Shown: positions 8,803-18,784, numbered from the stretch's first letter. The stretch: 38,754 bases of DNA from Caballeronia sordidicola (GCF_002220365.1 NZ_MTHB01000090.1:1-38754), one strand, 5' to 3'. Notes: a model not told the origin generated them from the letters alone. A program made the numbers and translations.

Positions 8803-8833
8803 CTTGAAATTACCGATCGGTGTGCCATATACT
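8803..8833 (+). promoter_or_regulatory. Heat-shock promoter of groESL (sigma-32-like, overlapping a sigma-70-like pair)
   Basis: CTTGAAA at 8803-8809 matches the sigma-32 -35 element, and TGCCATAT at 8823-8830, 13 bases later, is close to its -10 element. The same DNA also offers TTGAAA (8804-8809) and TATACT (8828-8833) at 18-base spacing for the main sigma factor. It ends inside the CIRCE operator, so repression by HrcA would block either promoter. Confidence 0.7.
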
Positions 8834-8859
8834 TAGCACTCGTCGCACGAGAGTGCTAA
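8833..8859. promoter_or_regulatory. CIRCE operator (HrcA binding site)
   Basis: TTAGCACTC (8833-8841), nine bases, then GAGTGCTAA (8851-8859): an exact match to the CIRCE consensus, a palindrome bound by the heat-shock repressor HrcA. It sits about 80 bases before the groES start and overlaps the -10 region, so it should hold groESL down at normal temperature. Confidence 0.96.
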
Positions 8860-8937
8860 CAGTTTTCCGCCCGGTGAGTTTGGCTCACCAGACGGGTTTC
8901 CCGCGTTGCTTTAAGTCTCATTAAGAGAGGAGTGTGT

Positions 8938-9228
8938 ATGAACCTTCGTCCTTTGCACGATCGCGTCATCGTTAAACGTCTGGATCAGGAAACCAAGACT
9001 GCCTCGGGTCTCATCATCCCCGACGCTGCAGCTGAAAAGCCGGATCAAGGCGAAATCCTGGCCGTCGGCCCGGGCAAGCGCGATGACAAGGGTACGCAAA
9101 ACGCCCTCGACGTCAAAGTGGGCGACCGCGTGCTGTTCGGTAAATACGCTGGTCAGACCGTCAAGGTCGACGGCAATGAACTGCTCGTGATGCGCGAAGA
9201 AGACATCATGGCCGTTCTGGTCAAGTAA
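8938..9228 (+). CDS. groES: Co-chaperonin GroES (Hsp10)
   Basis: A 96-residue protein with the full GroES pattern: [18 protein letters not shown] at the start, the mobile loop region [20 protein letters not shown] (19-38), and the closing [16 protein letters not shown]. Seven subunits form the lid that caps the GroEL chamber in the cytosol. The ATG at 8938 follows GAGAGGAG and gives the standard N-terminus; the two codons before it (GTG, TGT) are not family-like. It is the first gene of the operon, with groL 110 bases downstream, and is controlled by the CIRCE operator and heat-shock promoter upstream. Confidence 0.98.
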   Translation: MNLRPLHDRVIVKRLDQETKTASGLIIPDAAAEKPDQGEILAVGPGKRDDKGTQNALDVKVGDRVLFGKYAGQTVKVDGNELLVMREEDIMAVLVK

Positions 9229-9317
9229 ATCCCTTCAAGCCCATTTGGCTTTCCCGGCCGGACGATCGAACCGCTCAAGCGAATCTCGTCCGACCTACGG
9301 AAAAGCCAGAAAACTGA

Positions 9318-10979
<1,662 letters not shown>

Positions 10980-11044
10980 TTTCGGGCCTAGCCTGAGTTA
11001 CAGGGCAGCGCAGGCTTCTTCGGAAGCCTGGCGTTTGCCAAAAG

Positions 11045-11078
11045 AAAAACCCGCATCGGCAACGATGCGGGTTTTTTT
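11045..11078. terminator. Bidirectional terminator after groEL
   Basis: AAAAACCCGCATCG (11045-11058) pairs with CGATGCGGGTTTTT (11063-11076) around a GCAA loop, with a T-run on one side and an A-run on the other. It can stop groESL transcription from the left and the minus-strand unit ending at 11114 from the right. Confidence 0.92.
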
Positions 11079-11113
11079 GTGGGCGTATTTTTTGAGCTTA
11101 AAAAAACGCCCGG

Positions 11114-11572
11114 CTACTTATTGTTCTGCGCGCGCATCTGCTCGGCGACCGCCTTGTAGTCGTAGGTCGGATAGAACTCGGTCCGATAGCCACCCCACGC
11201 GGTATTTTCGATCGCGCGATTCACGTCGCGCAGTTTATCGGCGGGGACACGCAATGTGACCACCTGACCGATACCCATCATCACGTACCACGAGACCACC
11301 TGAACGCCCGGTGGCGGAAACGCCTTGAAGAAGCCTTGCTCCTTCAATTGTTCGTTGATCTTCGGCAGCGTCTTCGACTGATCGTGCTTCAGGAAAATGG
11401 TCAGCAGAAACGTCCCATCGCCAACAGGCGTCGCGTTCGAAGTCGGGTTTTCAGCCGGAACCGGAACCGGAGCTGGAACCTGGGCCGACTGCGCGAACGC
11501 CGCAGCGGAACTGGCTGCCACCAGTGCCCCCGCAATCAGCCGCGCCGCCAGCCATTTTCTACACTCAAGCAT
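11114..11572 (-). CDS. Small secreted protein of unknown function
   Basis: A 152-residue protein that I do not recognise as a named family. Residues 1-28 form a signal peptide (LIAGALVAASSAAAFAQ, cleavage after AFA), then a Pro/Val/Ala linker (PVPVPAENP) to about 50 and a compact domain with GTFLLTIFLKHDQSKTLPKI, FPPPGVQVVSWYVMMGIGQV and a closing FYPTYDYKAVAEQMRAQ. No cysteines are seen in the mature part, and the signal implies a periplasmic location. The pattern FLKHDQSKTL followed by VVSWYVMMGIGQVVTLRVP suggests a small alpha/beta ferredoxin-like fold, but this is a guess. Its first eight bases overlap the end of the DUF72 gene (11565-11572), so the two are probably translated together. 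Confidence 0.8.
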   Translation of the reverse strand: MLECRKWLAARLIAGALVAASSAAAFAQSAQVPAPVPVPAENPTSNATPVGDGTFLLTIFLKHDQSKTLPKINEQLKEQGFFKAFPPPGVQVVSWYVMMGIGQVVTLRVPADKLRDVNRAIENTAWGGYRTEFYPTYDYKAVAEQMRAQNNK

Positions 11573-12380
11573 CGGCTTTCTCCCTGACGGCAGCGCGTTT
11601 CGGACGCACGTTCAATGCCCTGCGGCTTTTCACGCGCAGCGCGTTGAATTGAGCATGGCCGGCGGCGGTGTTGTCGAAGATGCACCAAACTTCGTGCGCT
11701 TTTTTCGCCCGGTCATGCAGCGTGTGTGCGAGGGCATCGAGGTACGGGTATTCGTACGATGACTGATACATCTCCGGCGAGCCATGCAGACGGAAATACA
11801 CCAGCGACGTATCTGCCCGATACCTGATGAAACAGTCATCGGGTTGGGGATCGGCATCGACATACGCGATCTTTTTCGACTTGAGCAAGGTGGCCGCGCT
11901 TTTGGTGAACCAACTCTCGTGCCGTGCTTCCAGCGCGATCGGAATGTCGGTGCGTTCACGCATCGATGTAAAAAACGACTTGGCCACGTCGGGGTCGAAC
12001 GCAAGGCTGGGCGGGAGTTGCACGAGCCAGCAGCCGAGTGTGCTGCCCAGTTGAGTCGCGGCTTCGAGGAAGGCGTCGAGCAGCGTTTCGCAACTCACCA
12101 AGCGTGCGTCGTGCGTAATGGCCTTCGGGATCTTCACGGAAAAGCGAAACGTACTGGGCACGCTATCGCGCCAGCGTGCGTAGGTTTCCGCCCGATGCGG
12201 TCGATAAAAGCTGGAGTTGATTTCGACGCAAGTCAGCACGTGCGAATAGCGGGCGAGGTGAGTTCCGTCGCCGGGGAAGTGTTCCGCGACCGCGTCCGTG
12301 ATACCCCAGCCAGCGCAGCCGATCCGTACAGGGCCGGAGCTGTGCTTGAGTGAGGGGAGCGATGGTTTGCGCAGCGGCAT
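11565..12380 (-). CDS. DUF72 (YecE-like) TIM-barrel protein
   Basis: A 271-residue protein of the DUF72/YecE family. It shows the family hallmarks: IGCAGWG (about 19-25), LARYSHVLTCVEINSSFYRPH (about 42-62), FRFSVKIPKAITH (about 77-89), LVQLPPSLAFD (about 118-128), IALEARHESWF (about 146-156), YFRLHGSPEMYQSSY (about 194-208) and CIFDNTAAGHAQFNA (about 235-249). The fold is a TIM barrel; the reaction is unknown, though conserved Glu, His and Asp residues suggest a hydrolase or isomerase. The C-terminus is a basic tail (RVKSRRALNVRPKRAAVREK) that might bind nucleic acid or be disordered. It is followed with overlap by the small secreted protein gene, and is 25 bases downstream of the ThiD-like gene on the same strand. 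Confidence 0.9.
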   Translation of the reverse strand: MPLRKPSLPSLKHSSGPVRIGCAGWGITDAVAEHFPGDGTHLARYSHVLTCVEINSSFYRPHRAETYARWRDSVPSTFRFSVKIPKAITHDARLVSCETLLDAFLEAATQLGSTLGCWLVQLPPSLAFDPDVAKSFFTSMRERTDIPIALEARHESWFTKSAATLLKSKKIAYVDADPQPDDCFIRYRADTSLVYFRLHGSPEMYQSSYEYPYLDALAHTLHDRAKKAHEVWCIFDNTAAGHAQFNALRVKSRRALNVRPKRAAVREKADA

Positions 12381-12405
12381 GTGTCAGTCTCGCTCCAGGA
12401 AAATA

Positions 12406-13287
12406 TCAGTGGCGGGCTTCGCCCGGTGTAACGGGTGGTGCATCTGCCTGTGTATCGATAACCACGGGCGGTGTCTCGTCGTCATCGTTCGAACGTGCCC
12501 AGAAAAACCGGTCCGGCAAATACGCGCCCATGCCGGGCCTGAAGGCAGCGCGGGTCGCCTGGAACACATATTCCTGTGCTTCGCGTGCGGCTTCCGCCGG
12601 TTCCTGTCCGTTCGCGAGCAACGCGGCGATAGCAGATCCGAGCGTGTCGGTAATGCCCATCATGCGGTGCTCGGTACGATCCCACGTGTCCTGCCTGATC
12701 TGCCCTTCCTCGCTGTAAAGCGTATTCACATGCCGGTGCGTGCCCGTTTCCGTCGCCAGGATGTACTCGCAGCCCTGCGACAGCAAATGCGAGATCGCGG
12801 CGTCGAGCGTGGGCGCTTCGGCGTCGCCATCGGGCTGAGCGAGCTGCAGGAGCGTGGCGTGATCGGCTACGAGCATGGTGGTTTGCGGCACCAGCAAATC
12901 CGCGATCGATTCGCGCAATTCGTCTGCCGCCAGCACGTGTTCGTCGTCGAGCGTGAAGTCGGGTGCGAGGATCAGCGGCACGTCGTCGTAGTCGGCGACT
13001 ACTTCTGCAATTGCGCTGACCACTTCCGCACGCGTCGCCGCGCCGATCTTGAAGGCCGCCACCGGCATATCTTCCAGCAACATGCGGGCCTGAGTGCCGA
13101 CGGTGTCGGGGTCGAGCCCGGTCACTTCGTCGCAGGTCGCCGAGTCGCGCACGGTGTAGCCGGTCAGGACAGTGAGTCCGTGACAGCCCATGCTGGCAAG
13201 GGTCAGCAGGTCTGCCTGCAGGCCGGAGCCGCCCGTGGGGTCGGACAGGCCAAAAGTTAGAACAATAGGTGGGGTGTCGCTCGGCAT
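12406..13287 (-). CDS. thiD: ThiD-family hydroxymethylpyrimidine/phosphomethylpyrimidine kinase, divergent
   Basis: A 293-residue protein of the ribokinase superfamily, closest to ThiD, which phosphorylates HMP and HMP-phosphate for thiamine synthesis. The start VLTFGLSDPTGGSGLQADL (9-27) is the usual substrate-binding motif. The rest departs from classic ThiD: the usual DPV...G block is replaced by LILAPDFTLDDEHVLAAD (105-122), and the catalytic HGTGCT-like loop reads MGITDTLGSAIAA (210-222), so an Asp (D214) rather than Cys sits at the anion-hole position. An acidic, Pro-rich tail follows residue 265. Homologues of this kind next to rubredoxin are annotated as ThiD in Burkholderia. Real thiamine activity is likely but not proven by the sequence; pyridoxal or another pyrimidine may be a substrate. 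Confidence 0.8.
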   Translation of the reverse strand: MPSDTPPIVLTFGLSDPTGGSGLQADLLTLASMGCHGLTVLTGYTVRDSATCDEVTGLDPDTVGTQARMLLEDMPVAAFKIGAATRAEVVSAIAEVVADYDDVPLILAPDFTLDDEHVLAADELRESIADLLVPQTTMLVADHATLLQLAQPDGDAEAPTLDAAISHLLSQGCEYILATETGTHRHVNTLYSEEGQIRQDTWDRTEHRMMGITDTLGSAIAALLANGQEPAEAAREAQEYVFQATRAAFRPGMGAYLPDRFFWARSNDDDETPPVVIDTQADAPPVTPGEARH

Positions 13288-13706
13288 CGGATTATTCGTG
13301 TGTTCAATTTATTGGCTATTGAAGCGGCCGGACAAGGAGTCGGCGCAAACGGCACGATTATGCGGCCTAAAGTCGCGCGGGCACATGAGATGGCCTTTTT
13401 TTCGCGCCAGAGTTGGCTGAAACAGTGTGCGGGAACCGGTGAAACGAAGGACCGATACTTTGCGCAAGGGCGTCGTGCGGCGTGTAACGCTCACGTGGCG
13501 GTGCCGGCGAGGGGACCAACGAAACTCCAGCGTAGCCCTAACGCAGCCTGAAAGCCGTCTGAATCCCGTCTGAATCCCGTCCAAATCCGGCCGAATTCCG
13601 GCCGAATTCCGGCCGATCGACCAGCGCTGCTGCATTGCTAGGCATCGCGCCGCCAAACCGGTACCATCATGCACTCATTTAACCGATTGCCCGACGCGAC
13701 ATAAGT
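13288..13706. other. 419-base region between divergent thiD and rubredoxin genes
   Basis: No gene is supported. It must hold the promoters of both flanking genes. Its main visible structure is the array of 11-bp direct repeats at 13546-13620. Open frames here give Arg-rich translations without motifs. Confidence 0.5.
13546..13620. repeat. Tandem 11-bp direct repeats, about 6.8 copies
   Basis: Units begin at 13546, 13557, 13568, 13579, 13590, 13601 and 13612, all exactly 11 bases apart. Units 2 and 3 are identical (GTCTGAATCCC), units 5 and 6 are identical (GCCGAATTCCG), and unit 4 (GTCCAAATCCG) bridges the two types; unit 1 is GCCTGAAAGCC. The spacing is near one DNA turn. The array lies about 90 bases before the rubredoxin start. 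Confidence 0.85.
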
Positions 13707-13877
13707 ATGGAATACAGAAGCTGGATGTGCCTGATTTGTGGCTGGATTTATGACGAAGAAGCGGGACTGCCCGAGGAAGGAATTGCGCCGGGTACTCGCT
13801 GGGAAGACGTTCCAATCAACTGGACGTGTCCCGAATGCGGCGCACGCAAGGAAGACTTCGAAATGGTCCAGATCTGA
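13707..13877 (+). CDS. Rubredoxin
   Basis: A 56-residue protein, complete in itself. Two metal-binding pairs are visible, MCLICGWIYDEEAGLPEEGI (C8 and C11) and WTCPECGARKEDFEMV (C41 and C44), which bind one iron through four cysteines. The central GIAPGTRWEDVP is the family linker. Rubredoxins carry single electrons in the cytosol, for example to alkane hydroxylases or oxidative-stress reductases; no hydroxylase gene is nearby. The ATG at 13707 is the only sensible start, though no strong ribosome-binding site precedes it. It is divergent from the thiD-like gene, an arrangement I associate with Burkholderia, and is followed by a hairpin at 13910-13942. Confidence 0.96.
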   Translation: MEYRSWMCLICGWIYDEEAGLPEEGIAPGTRWEDVPINWTCPECGARKEDFEMVQI

Positions 13878-14263
13878 GCAAAGGCTTGGACGTCGTGCAA
13901 GGAAATACAGCGCCGCATGGATGGGATGCCTTCATGCGGCGCGCCTTGTTTACGTGTGGGCAATTAAGTTGCGGCAAGTAAGTGTGGCCAACAGGCGCGC
14001 GGTTCGCGTACTGCGTCGCGGGTTCGCTTCGTAGTTCGTTGCATGCTTGACGGTCGCTTTGACCACCGTTACACCAGTGAGCAGGAACGCTCGGCCAGCG
14101 AGTTGGCTCGACCCGACTCGACTCTTCCGGCGTGTGTCCGGGTTTTATCGCCAGAGGGGATGCGGCGGCATGCATCGGCCTATTTTGGCGACAATGCGCC
14201 CGGGTTCGATCAAGATCCATCCGATGCATGGCGTAGCGCCGCGCATCGGCTCGTGAGCGTTCC
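13878..14263. other. 386-base region after the rubredoxin gene
   Basis: Contains the hairpin at 13910-13942 and then the leader of the next gene. Overlapping short frames at 14043-14267 and 14047-14256 have no recognisable motif and no ribosome-binding site. In many Burkholderia, twitching-motility chemotaxis genes (pilGHIJ) follow rubredoxin; none are present here. Confidence 0.45.
13910..13942. terminator. Hairpin after the rubredoxin gene
   Basis: GCGCCGCATG (13910-13919) pairs perfectly with CATGCGGCGC (13933-13942) around a 13-base loop and is followed by GCCTTGTTT. It lies 33 bases after the rubredoxin stop. The T-run is imperfect, so this is a probable rather than certain terminator. 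Confidence 0.55.
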
Positions 14264-15622
14264 ATGACAACACAATCCGGCTTGAGCAACACGTTCCAGG
14301 CATTGCCCAATCCGCGCGGTGGCGCCGTGCGGATTGCGGAGATGGCGCTGACTGACGCGCTGCACGCATTCATGCGCGACGGCGACACGCTCGGCGTCCT
14401 GCGCCGCGGGATCGGTGCGTTGCAGTCGGCGGGCTGGCTGCCGGCGCAGCGTTTCGGCGAAACCTTGGTGCTGGTGTCACCGCTTGCCGGGCTGAGCGAC
14501 AAAAATCGCAACCAGTTCGCCGAGGCGCTGCGTGATTTCAGCGCGGCGGTGGAGCGCCGCAATCTGCGTGAGCTCGCCTGTTCCACGCTGATGTTCGAGC
14601 ATTATCGCGGGCTGCATGCGCTGATGGCCGCGCATACCCGGGCCGCACCCGTTTCCTTCGATGACCTCGCGCTCGCCGGCCGCGCCATTGCCCCGGCTAC
14701 GCTGCGCTCCATTTCCTCCGAGCGCCTTGCTCGCGTGCGGGCGCACTACGAACGTGCGTTGCTGATGCTGCTGCGTTCGAAGGCCGGTGAGTTGAAGGGC
14801 GAGGCTGAAATCGTTTCTATCCTCGACGCCTGTCTTGCCGATCTCGCCGGTCCTGATCCCTACGATTTCTGGCGTCTTGCAAGTGCGGTGATCGAGGCAT
14901 TGCGTTTGCAGCCCGATCCCGACACAGCGGCTGACGCGCGCCGCCTGTACGCTCGTTTCAATCTGGTTCTGGCCGACCAGGCGCACGGCTTGTCGCATGC
15001 GCCCAAGTCGCTGGTGCGCGCCGCGCTGGCGCTGTTGTGGCGCGATTACGCGTTATACGGCGCATCGGCGGAGGATTCCGTCCAGGTCGATGTGTTGCGC
15101 GATTACGGCTTGACCGTGGATTGGCATGTCGCGGCGTCGCAGGCGTCCGAGGACGCGTGGGAGCGCAATGCGGAGCAGGCGCGTGATGCTTCCACCCGCG
15201 ATCTGGGCGTATTGCGCGTGAACGCCGTTGCGTACGAAGACTTCCTGACGAGCGCCGAGCCGGCTATCGGCGCGTTGATCGAGCATGGGATGTCGGCGCG
15301 GGAGGCCAGCCGTATCGACATACCGGCCGCGCTCAAGGCAGCCGACGCGGCGTATCGGCTGGGTGCGGCGGCGTGTGCGTTGGGGCTGGGTCATGTCGCG
15401 TTGCTTGCCGATACGCTCGGGCTTGCGTGGCGGCGGATTGCGTATGAGGCCCAGACGACACCCGATGGCCCGCCGCTCGATGCCGCCATTCCTGAAAAGG
15501 CCGCTCAGGCGCTTGGAGCCATGTTGCATCAGGCTGCGGCGGGGATCGCGCCATCGGAGGGCGGGGCGTCGGTGGCGGCGTTGACCGCGATGATCGAAAG
15601 GGGAATGGCTGTCGCGCGATAG
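14264..15622 (+). CDS. Unassigned helical protein (possible FimL/ChpA N-terminal relative)
   Basis: A 452-residue soluble protein, rich in Ala, Leu and Arg, with no signal peptide, no membrane helix and very few Cys or Trp. The chain looks all-helical: long amphipathic segments such as IAEMALTDALHAFMRDGDTL (25-44), AVERRNLRELACSTLMFEHY (about 95-114) and FWRLASAVIEALRLQPDPDT (about 206-225). No HxxKG phosphotransfer motif, no ATP site and no CheW fold are visible. Because rubredoxin neighbours the Pil-Chp chemotaxis genes in many beta-proteobacteria, I suspect kinship with the N-terminal helical part of ChpA/PilL, or with FimL, which is a ChpA-like protein without phosphorylation sites; this is a guess from context and helical character. 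The ATG at 14264 precedes MTTQSGLSNTFQ. Confidence 0.8.
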   Translation: MTTQSGLSNTFQALPNPRGGAVRIAEMALTDALHAFMRDGDTLGVLRRGIGALQSAGWLPAQRFGETLVLVSPLAGLSDKNRNQFAEALRDFSAAVERRNLRELACSTLMFEHYRGLHALMAAHTRAAPVSFDDLALAGRAIAPATLRSISSERLARVRAHYERALLMLLRSKAGELKGEAEIVSILDACLADLAGPDPYDFWRLASAVIEALRLQPDPDTAADARRLYARFNLVLADQAHGLSHAPKSLVRAALALLWRDYALYGASAEDSVQVDVLRDYGLTVDWHVAASQASEDAWERNAEQARDASTRDLGVLRVNAVAYEDFLTSAEPAIGALIEHGMSAREASRIDIPAALKAADAAYRLGAAACALGLGHVALLADTLGLAWRRIAYEAQTTPDGPPLDAAIPEKAAQALGAMLHQAAAGIAPSEGGASVAALTAMIERGMAVAR

Positions 15623-15682
15623 GGTTTTTTCGCTCGAGCTTAGAGCGGTAGGACCCTTGCAGAAGCGCACGGCCAACTGCGC

Positions 15683-17134
15683 TTACTTGACAGCGGCATA
15701 CCGTGCGAGCGTGATCTTTCTCGCGGTATCGTGATCGACGACCGGCATGGGGTATTCAGCACCCAGCGAAATCCTCGCCGCCTTCAGCGCATCCGGTTTC
15801 GCTTTCCACGGCGCGTGAACGTCTTTATCCGACAAAGCGGCGAGTTCCGGCACGTAATGACGGATGAACTTGCCACGGGTATCGAATTTCTCCGACTGCG
15901 TGACCGGATTGAAAATGCGGAAATACGGCTGCGCGTCGCAACCGCTCGACGACGCCCACTGCCACCCGCCATTATTCGATGACAGCTCGAAGTCATTTAG
16001 CAGCGACTCGAAATACTGTTCCCCGCGCCGCCAGTCAAGCCCGAGATCCTTCGTAAGAAAACTCGCGACGACCATGCGCAAGCGGTTGTGCATGTAACCC
16101 GACTGATTGATCTGGCGCATGGCGGCATCGACTAGCGGATAACCCGTGCGGCCTTCGCACCACGCGGCAAAATTCGCATCGGCTACATCGCCCGTTTCCC
16201 ACTCGATACGGTCGTATTCCGGCCTGAACGCCTTGTGGTCGCCCGGCACGCCAACATACGGAAAATGGTGCAGCACCGAAAAATAAAAGTCGCGCCAGAT
16301 CAATTCGGACAGCCACGTTTCCGCGCCCCGATTGCCGTGACGCTGAGCGTCGTGTGCGGTACGGGCCAATGCGCGAATCGAGATGGTGCCGTGCCTCAGA
16401 TGCACACTGAGATAACTCGGGCCCTTGACGGACGGAAAGTCGCGGGTCCGGTCGTAATCGACCATGCGGTCGCGGAAGTCATCGAAGAGCTGATACGCGC
16501 CACTCGATCCGGCCGGCAAAGCGGGCGCGTGTGCCGCACTGAATCCCAGCGATTCGAGCGACGGAATGCCATGCTTCACACCAGCCGGCGGGCGGCCCAG
16601 AACAGCGAGATTGTCTTCCGACGCATACGGCTTCAACGCATCCGGCGTCAGTGAAGCTAACCAGTTGCGCTTATAGGGCGTGAACACCGTGTACGGCTTG
16701 CCCGCACCCGTCAGCACGTCGTCCTGATGAAAAATCACCTGGTCCTTGAACGTGAAAAACGCCACGTCCGCGCTGGCCAGTTTTTTCCCGATATCCTCGT
16801 CCCGCGCCTTTGCAGACGGCTCGTAGTCACGATTGGTGAACACCGCGTCGACGCCGCATTCACGGGCCAGCGCCGGAATCTCGTGCGAGGGCACGCCATG
16901 CCGCACGATCATGCCGCCGCCCGCGTCGCGCAGGGTTTTATCGAGTTCGATCAGGCTGGCATGAATAAACGGCACGCGGCGATCGTTTTGAGGCAGGGGC
17001 GAGAGAATTTCGCTGTCGAAAACGAAGGCGCACAGCACCCGGCGACAGCGAGTTAGTGCGTGATAGAGTGCAGCATGGTCTGCTACGCGCAGGTCTCGTC
17101 GAAACCAGACTAGCCCCAGATCAAAGTCGGCCAT
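15683..17134 (-). CDS. phrB: Deoxyribodipyrimidine photolyase (class I CPD)
   Basis: A 483-residue flavoprotein that repairs cyclobutane pyrimidine dimers with blue light. The N-terminal antenna domain begins LGLVWFRRDLRVADHAALYH, as in the family. The C-terminal FAD domain carries ETWLSELIWRDFYFSVLHHF, GRTGYPLVDAAMRQINQSGYMHNRLRMVVASFL and the signature NNGGWQWASSSGCDAQPYFRIFNP (given here in pieces: NNGGWQWASS, then GCDAQPYFRIFNP), which argues for a CPD photolyase rather than a cryptochrome. Length is typical. The ATG at 17132-17134 is preferred over the TTG directly before it. The gene starts only 29 bases from the divergent algH/yqgE start. Confidence 0.95.
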   Translation of the reverse strand: MADFDLGLVWFRRDLRVADHAALYHALTRCRRVLCAFVFDSEILSPLPQNDRRVPFIHASLIELDKTLRDAGGGMIVRHGVPSHEIPALARECGVDAVFTNRDYEPSAKARDEDIGKKLASADVAFFTFKDQVIFHQDDVLTGAGKPYTVFTPYKRNWLASLTPDALKPYASEDNLAVLGRPPAGVKHGIPSLESLGFSAAHAPALPAGSSGAYQLFDDFRDRMVDYDRTRDFPSVKGPSYLSVHLRHGTISIRALARTAHDAQRHGNRGAETWLSELIWRDFYFSVLHHFPYVGVPGDHKAFRPEYDRIEWETGDVADANFAAWCEGRTGYPLVDAAMRQINQSGYMHNRLRMVVASFLTKDLGLDWRRGEQYFESLLNDFELSSNNGGWQWASSSGCDAQPYFRIFNPVTQSEKFDTRGKFIRHYVPELAALSDKDVHAPWKAKPDALKAARISLGAEYPMPVVDHDTARKITLARYAAVK

Positions 17135-17163
17135 CAAGTGGTGCCTTTGCTAAAATTCGAATT

Positions 17164-17742
17164 ATGTCCAAGACTTCCGATCGCATCAATTTGACCAATC
17201 AGTTCCTGATCGCCATGCCAAGCATGGCCGATCCCACGTTCTCGGGGACTGTAGTCTACCTTTGCGATCACAGCGAGCGCGGTGCGCTCGGCCTGGTGAT
17301 CAACCGGCCGACCGACATCGACCTCCAATCGCTTTTCAATCGCATCGACCTGAAACTCGAGATCGAGCCGCTCGTGCATCTGCCCGTCTATTTCGGCGGC
17401 CCGGTGCAGACGGAACGCGGCTTCGTGCTGCACGATCCGGCTGACGGCGACGTCTACACTTCGTCCATGAGCGTTCCCGGCGGCCTCGCCATGACCACGT
17501 CTAAGGACGTGCTCGAAGCAGTCGCCAGCGGCAAGGGGCCCGCACGTTTCCTGCTCACGCTCGGCCATGCAGGCTGGGGCGCGGGGCAACTGGAAGACGA
17601 AATCGCCAAGAACGGCTGGCTTACCGTGGAAGCTGATCCGCGCATCGTCTTCGACGTGCCTGCCGAGGACAAGTTGCAAGCGGCGTTGTCGCTGCTCGGC
17701 GTGTCGCTTTCCATGCTGTCGGGTGAAGCAGGCCACGCATGA
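17164..17742 (+). CDS. YqgE/AlgH family protein
   Basis: A 192-residue protein with the family pattern: [20 protein letters not shown] (about 12-31), [18 protein letters not shown] (about 32-49), the [19 protein letters not shown] block (about 73-91) and [17 protein letters not shown] (about 127-143). Its biochemical role is not settled; in Pseudomonas AlgH affects alginate regulation, and the gene is almost always next to ruvX, as here. The ATG at 17164 gives the family start; an open frame continues upstream to 17056 only because it overlaps phrB on the other strand. It is the first gene of the run algH-ruvX-pyrR-pyrB-pyrC'-plsC and overlaps ruvX by four bases (ATGA). Confidence 0.93.
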   Translation: MSKTSDRINLTNQFLIAMPSMADPTFSGTVVYLCDHSERGALGLVINRPTDIDLQSLFNRIDLKLEIEPLVHLPVYFGGPVQTERGFVLHDPADGDVYTSSMSVPGGLAMTTSKDVLEAVASGKGPARFLLTLGHAGWGAGQLEDEIAKNGWLTVEADPRIVFDVPAEDKLQAALSLLGVSLSMLSGEAGHA

Positions 17743-18200
17743 CGGGTGACGCCCGCATTGACACTCGCGCCGAAGCCACGCTGCTTGCCTTCGATTACGG
17801 CGAGAAACGCATTGGTGTCGCGGTCGGCAATACGTTGACCGGGCACGCCCGGGCGCTGACGGTATTTGAAAACCGTAGCCGCGAATATCGTTTCGAAGTA
17901 GCCGGTCAATTAATTGCCGAATGGAAACCCATGACGGTGATTGTCGGCCTGCCCATGCACCCTGACGGCGCGCCGCATGAAATGACGCAACTGGCCACGC
18001 GCTTCGGTAATCAGTTGAACGGTCGTTTCAGCGTGCCGGTGAGCTGGGTGGACGAGCGGTATTCATCGGTGGAAGCAAAAGCCGAAATGAAGCGCAACGG
18101 CGTGAAGATGAATGCAAAAGGCCGTTACGACGATATCGACGCCGAAGCCGCGCGTGTCATCCTCCAACAGTATCTAGACGGACTTGACGACAAATCATGA
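17739..18200 (+). CDS. ruvX: Putative pre-16S rRNA nuclease / Holliday junction resolvase YqgF (RuvX)
   Basis: A 153-residue RNase H-fold protein. Motif 1 is [16 protein letters not shown] with catalytic D19; motif 2 is [11 protein letters not shown] (about 68-78); motif 3 contains [11 protein letters not shown] (about 108-118); the last acidic motif is [12 protein letters not shown] (about 132-143). The family trims the 5' end of 16S rRNA and may act on Holliday junctions. Length is normal. It overlaps algH upstream and pyrR downstream by four bases each, so translation is coupled. Confidence 0.95.
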   Translation: MTGDARIDTRAEATLLAFDYGEKRIGVAVGNTLTGHARALTVFENRSREYRFEVAGQLIAEWKPMTVIVGLPMHPDGAPHEMTQLATRFGNQLNGRFSVPVSWVDERYSSVEAKAEMKRNGVKMNAKGRYDDIDAEAARVILQQYLDGLDDKS

Positions 18201-18712
18201 GTTCCATTGACGCCGAGGCGCTGTATCGCGAGTTGCTCGGGCAGATTCGCGCGGCTTATGGCGAGTCGCTTACGCAAGCCGGCGCTCCGGTGCTCGCAGG
18301 CATTTATAGCGGCGGCGTATGGCTCGCCGAACGGCTGGCCAAGGACCTGAACGTGGCCGGATTCGGCGTGGTGAACGTGTCGTTGCATCGCGACGACTAC
18401 GCCAAGAAGGGCCTGCACAGCCAGGCCAGCCCGACGTCGCTGCCGTTCGAAGTCGACAATCGACAAATCCTGCTGGTCGACGATGTGCTCTCAACGGGCC
18501 GGACCGTGCGTGCAGCCGTCAATGAGCTTTATGATTTCGGCCGTCCGGCGTCGGTGGAACTGGCGGTGCTCGCCGATCGCGGCGGCCGCGAGTTGCCCAT
18601 GGCGGCACGTTTCACCGGCGGTACAGTCGATGTACCCGCGAACGCCACGCTCGTGCTCACGCAGCGCGACGACGGCACGCTGGCTTTCACGACCGAAGCG
18701 CGTACGGACTAA
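18197..18712 (+). CDS. pyrR: PyrR-type phosphoribosyltransferase
   Basis: A 171-residue type I phosphoribosyltransferase. The PRPP-binding loop reads [17 protein letters not shown] (91-107), with the [17 protein letters not shown] hood segment at 32-48 and a [11 protein letters not shown] block at 62-72. In Gram-positives PyrR is both a uracil phosphoribosyltransferase and an mRNA-binding attenuator of pyr genes; in proteobacteria with this gene order the regulatory role is less clear. I see no obvious antiterminator/terminator pair in the 72 bases before pyrB, so attenuation by PyrR here lacks visible support. The start overlaps ruvX (ATGA). Confidence 0.93.
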   Translation: MSSIDAEALYRELLGQIRAAYGESLTQAGAPVLAGIYSGGVWLAERLAKDLNVAGFGVVNVSLHRDDYAKKGLHSQASPTSLPFEVDNRQILLVDDVLSTGRTVRAAVNELYDFGRPASVELAVLADRGGRELPMAARFTGGTVDVPANATLVLTQRDDGTLAFTTEARTD

Positions 18713-18784
18713 CAAAGCGCACGGACACGAAGAACAGCAGCGCCGCCTCTCCTCGACAAAAGACAACGCACCACCAGGATTCAC

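Noticed and set aside
18713..18784. Possible PyrR attenuator before pyrB
   Set aside because: No alternative hairpins or T-run in the 72 bases.
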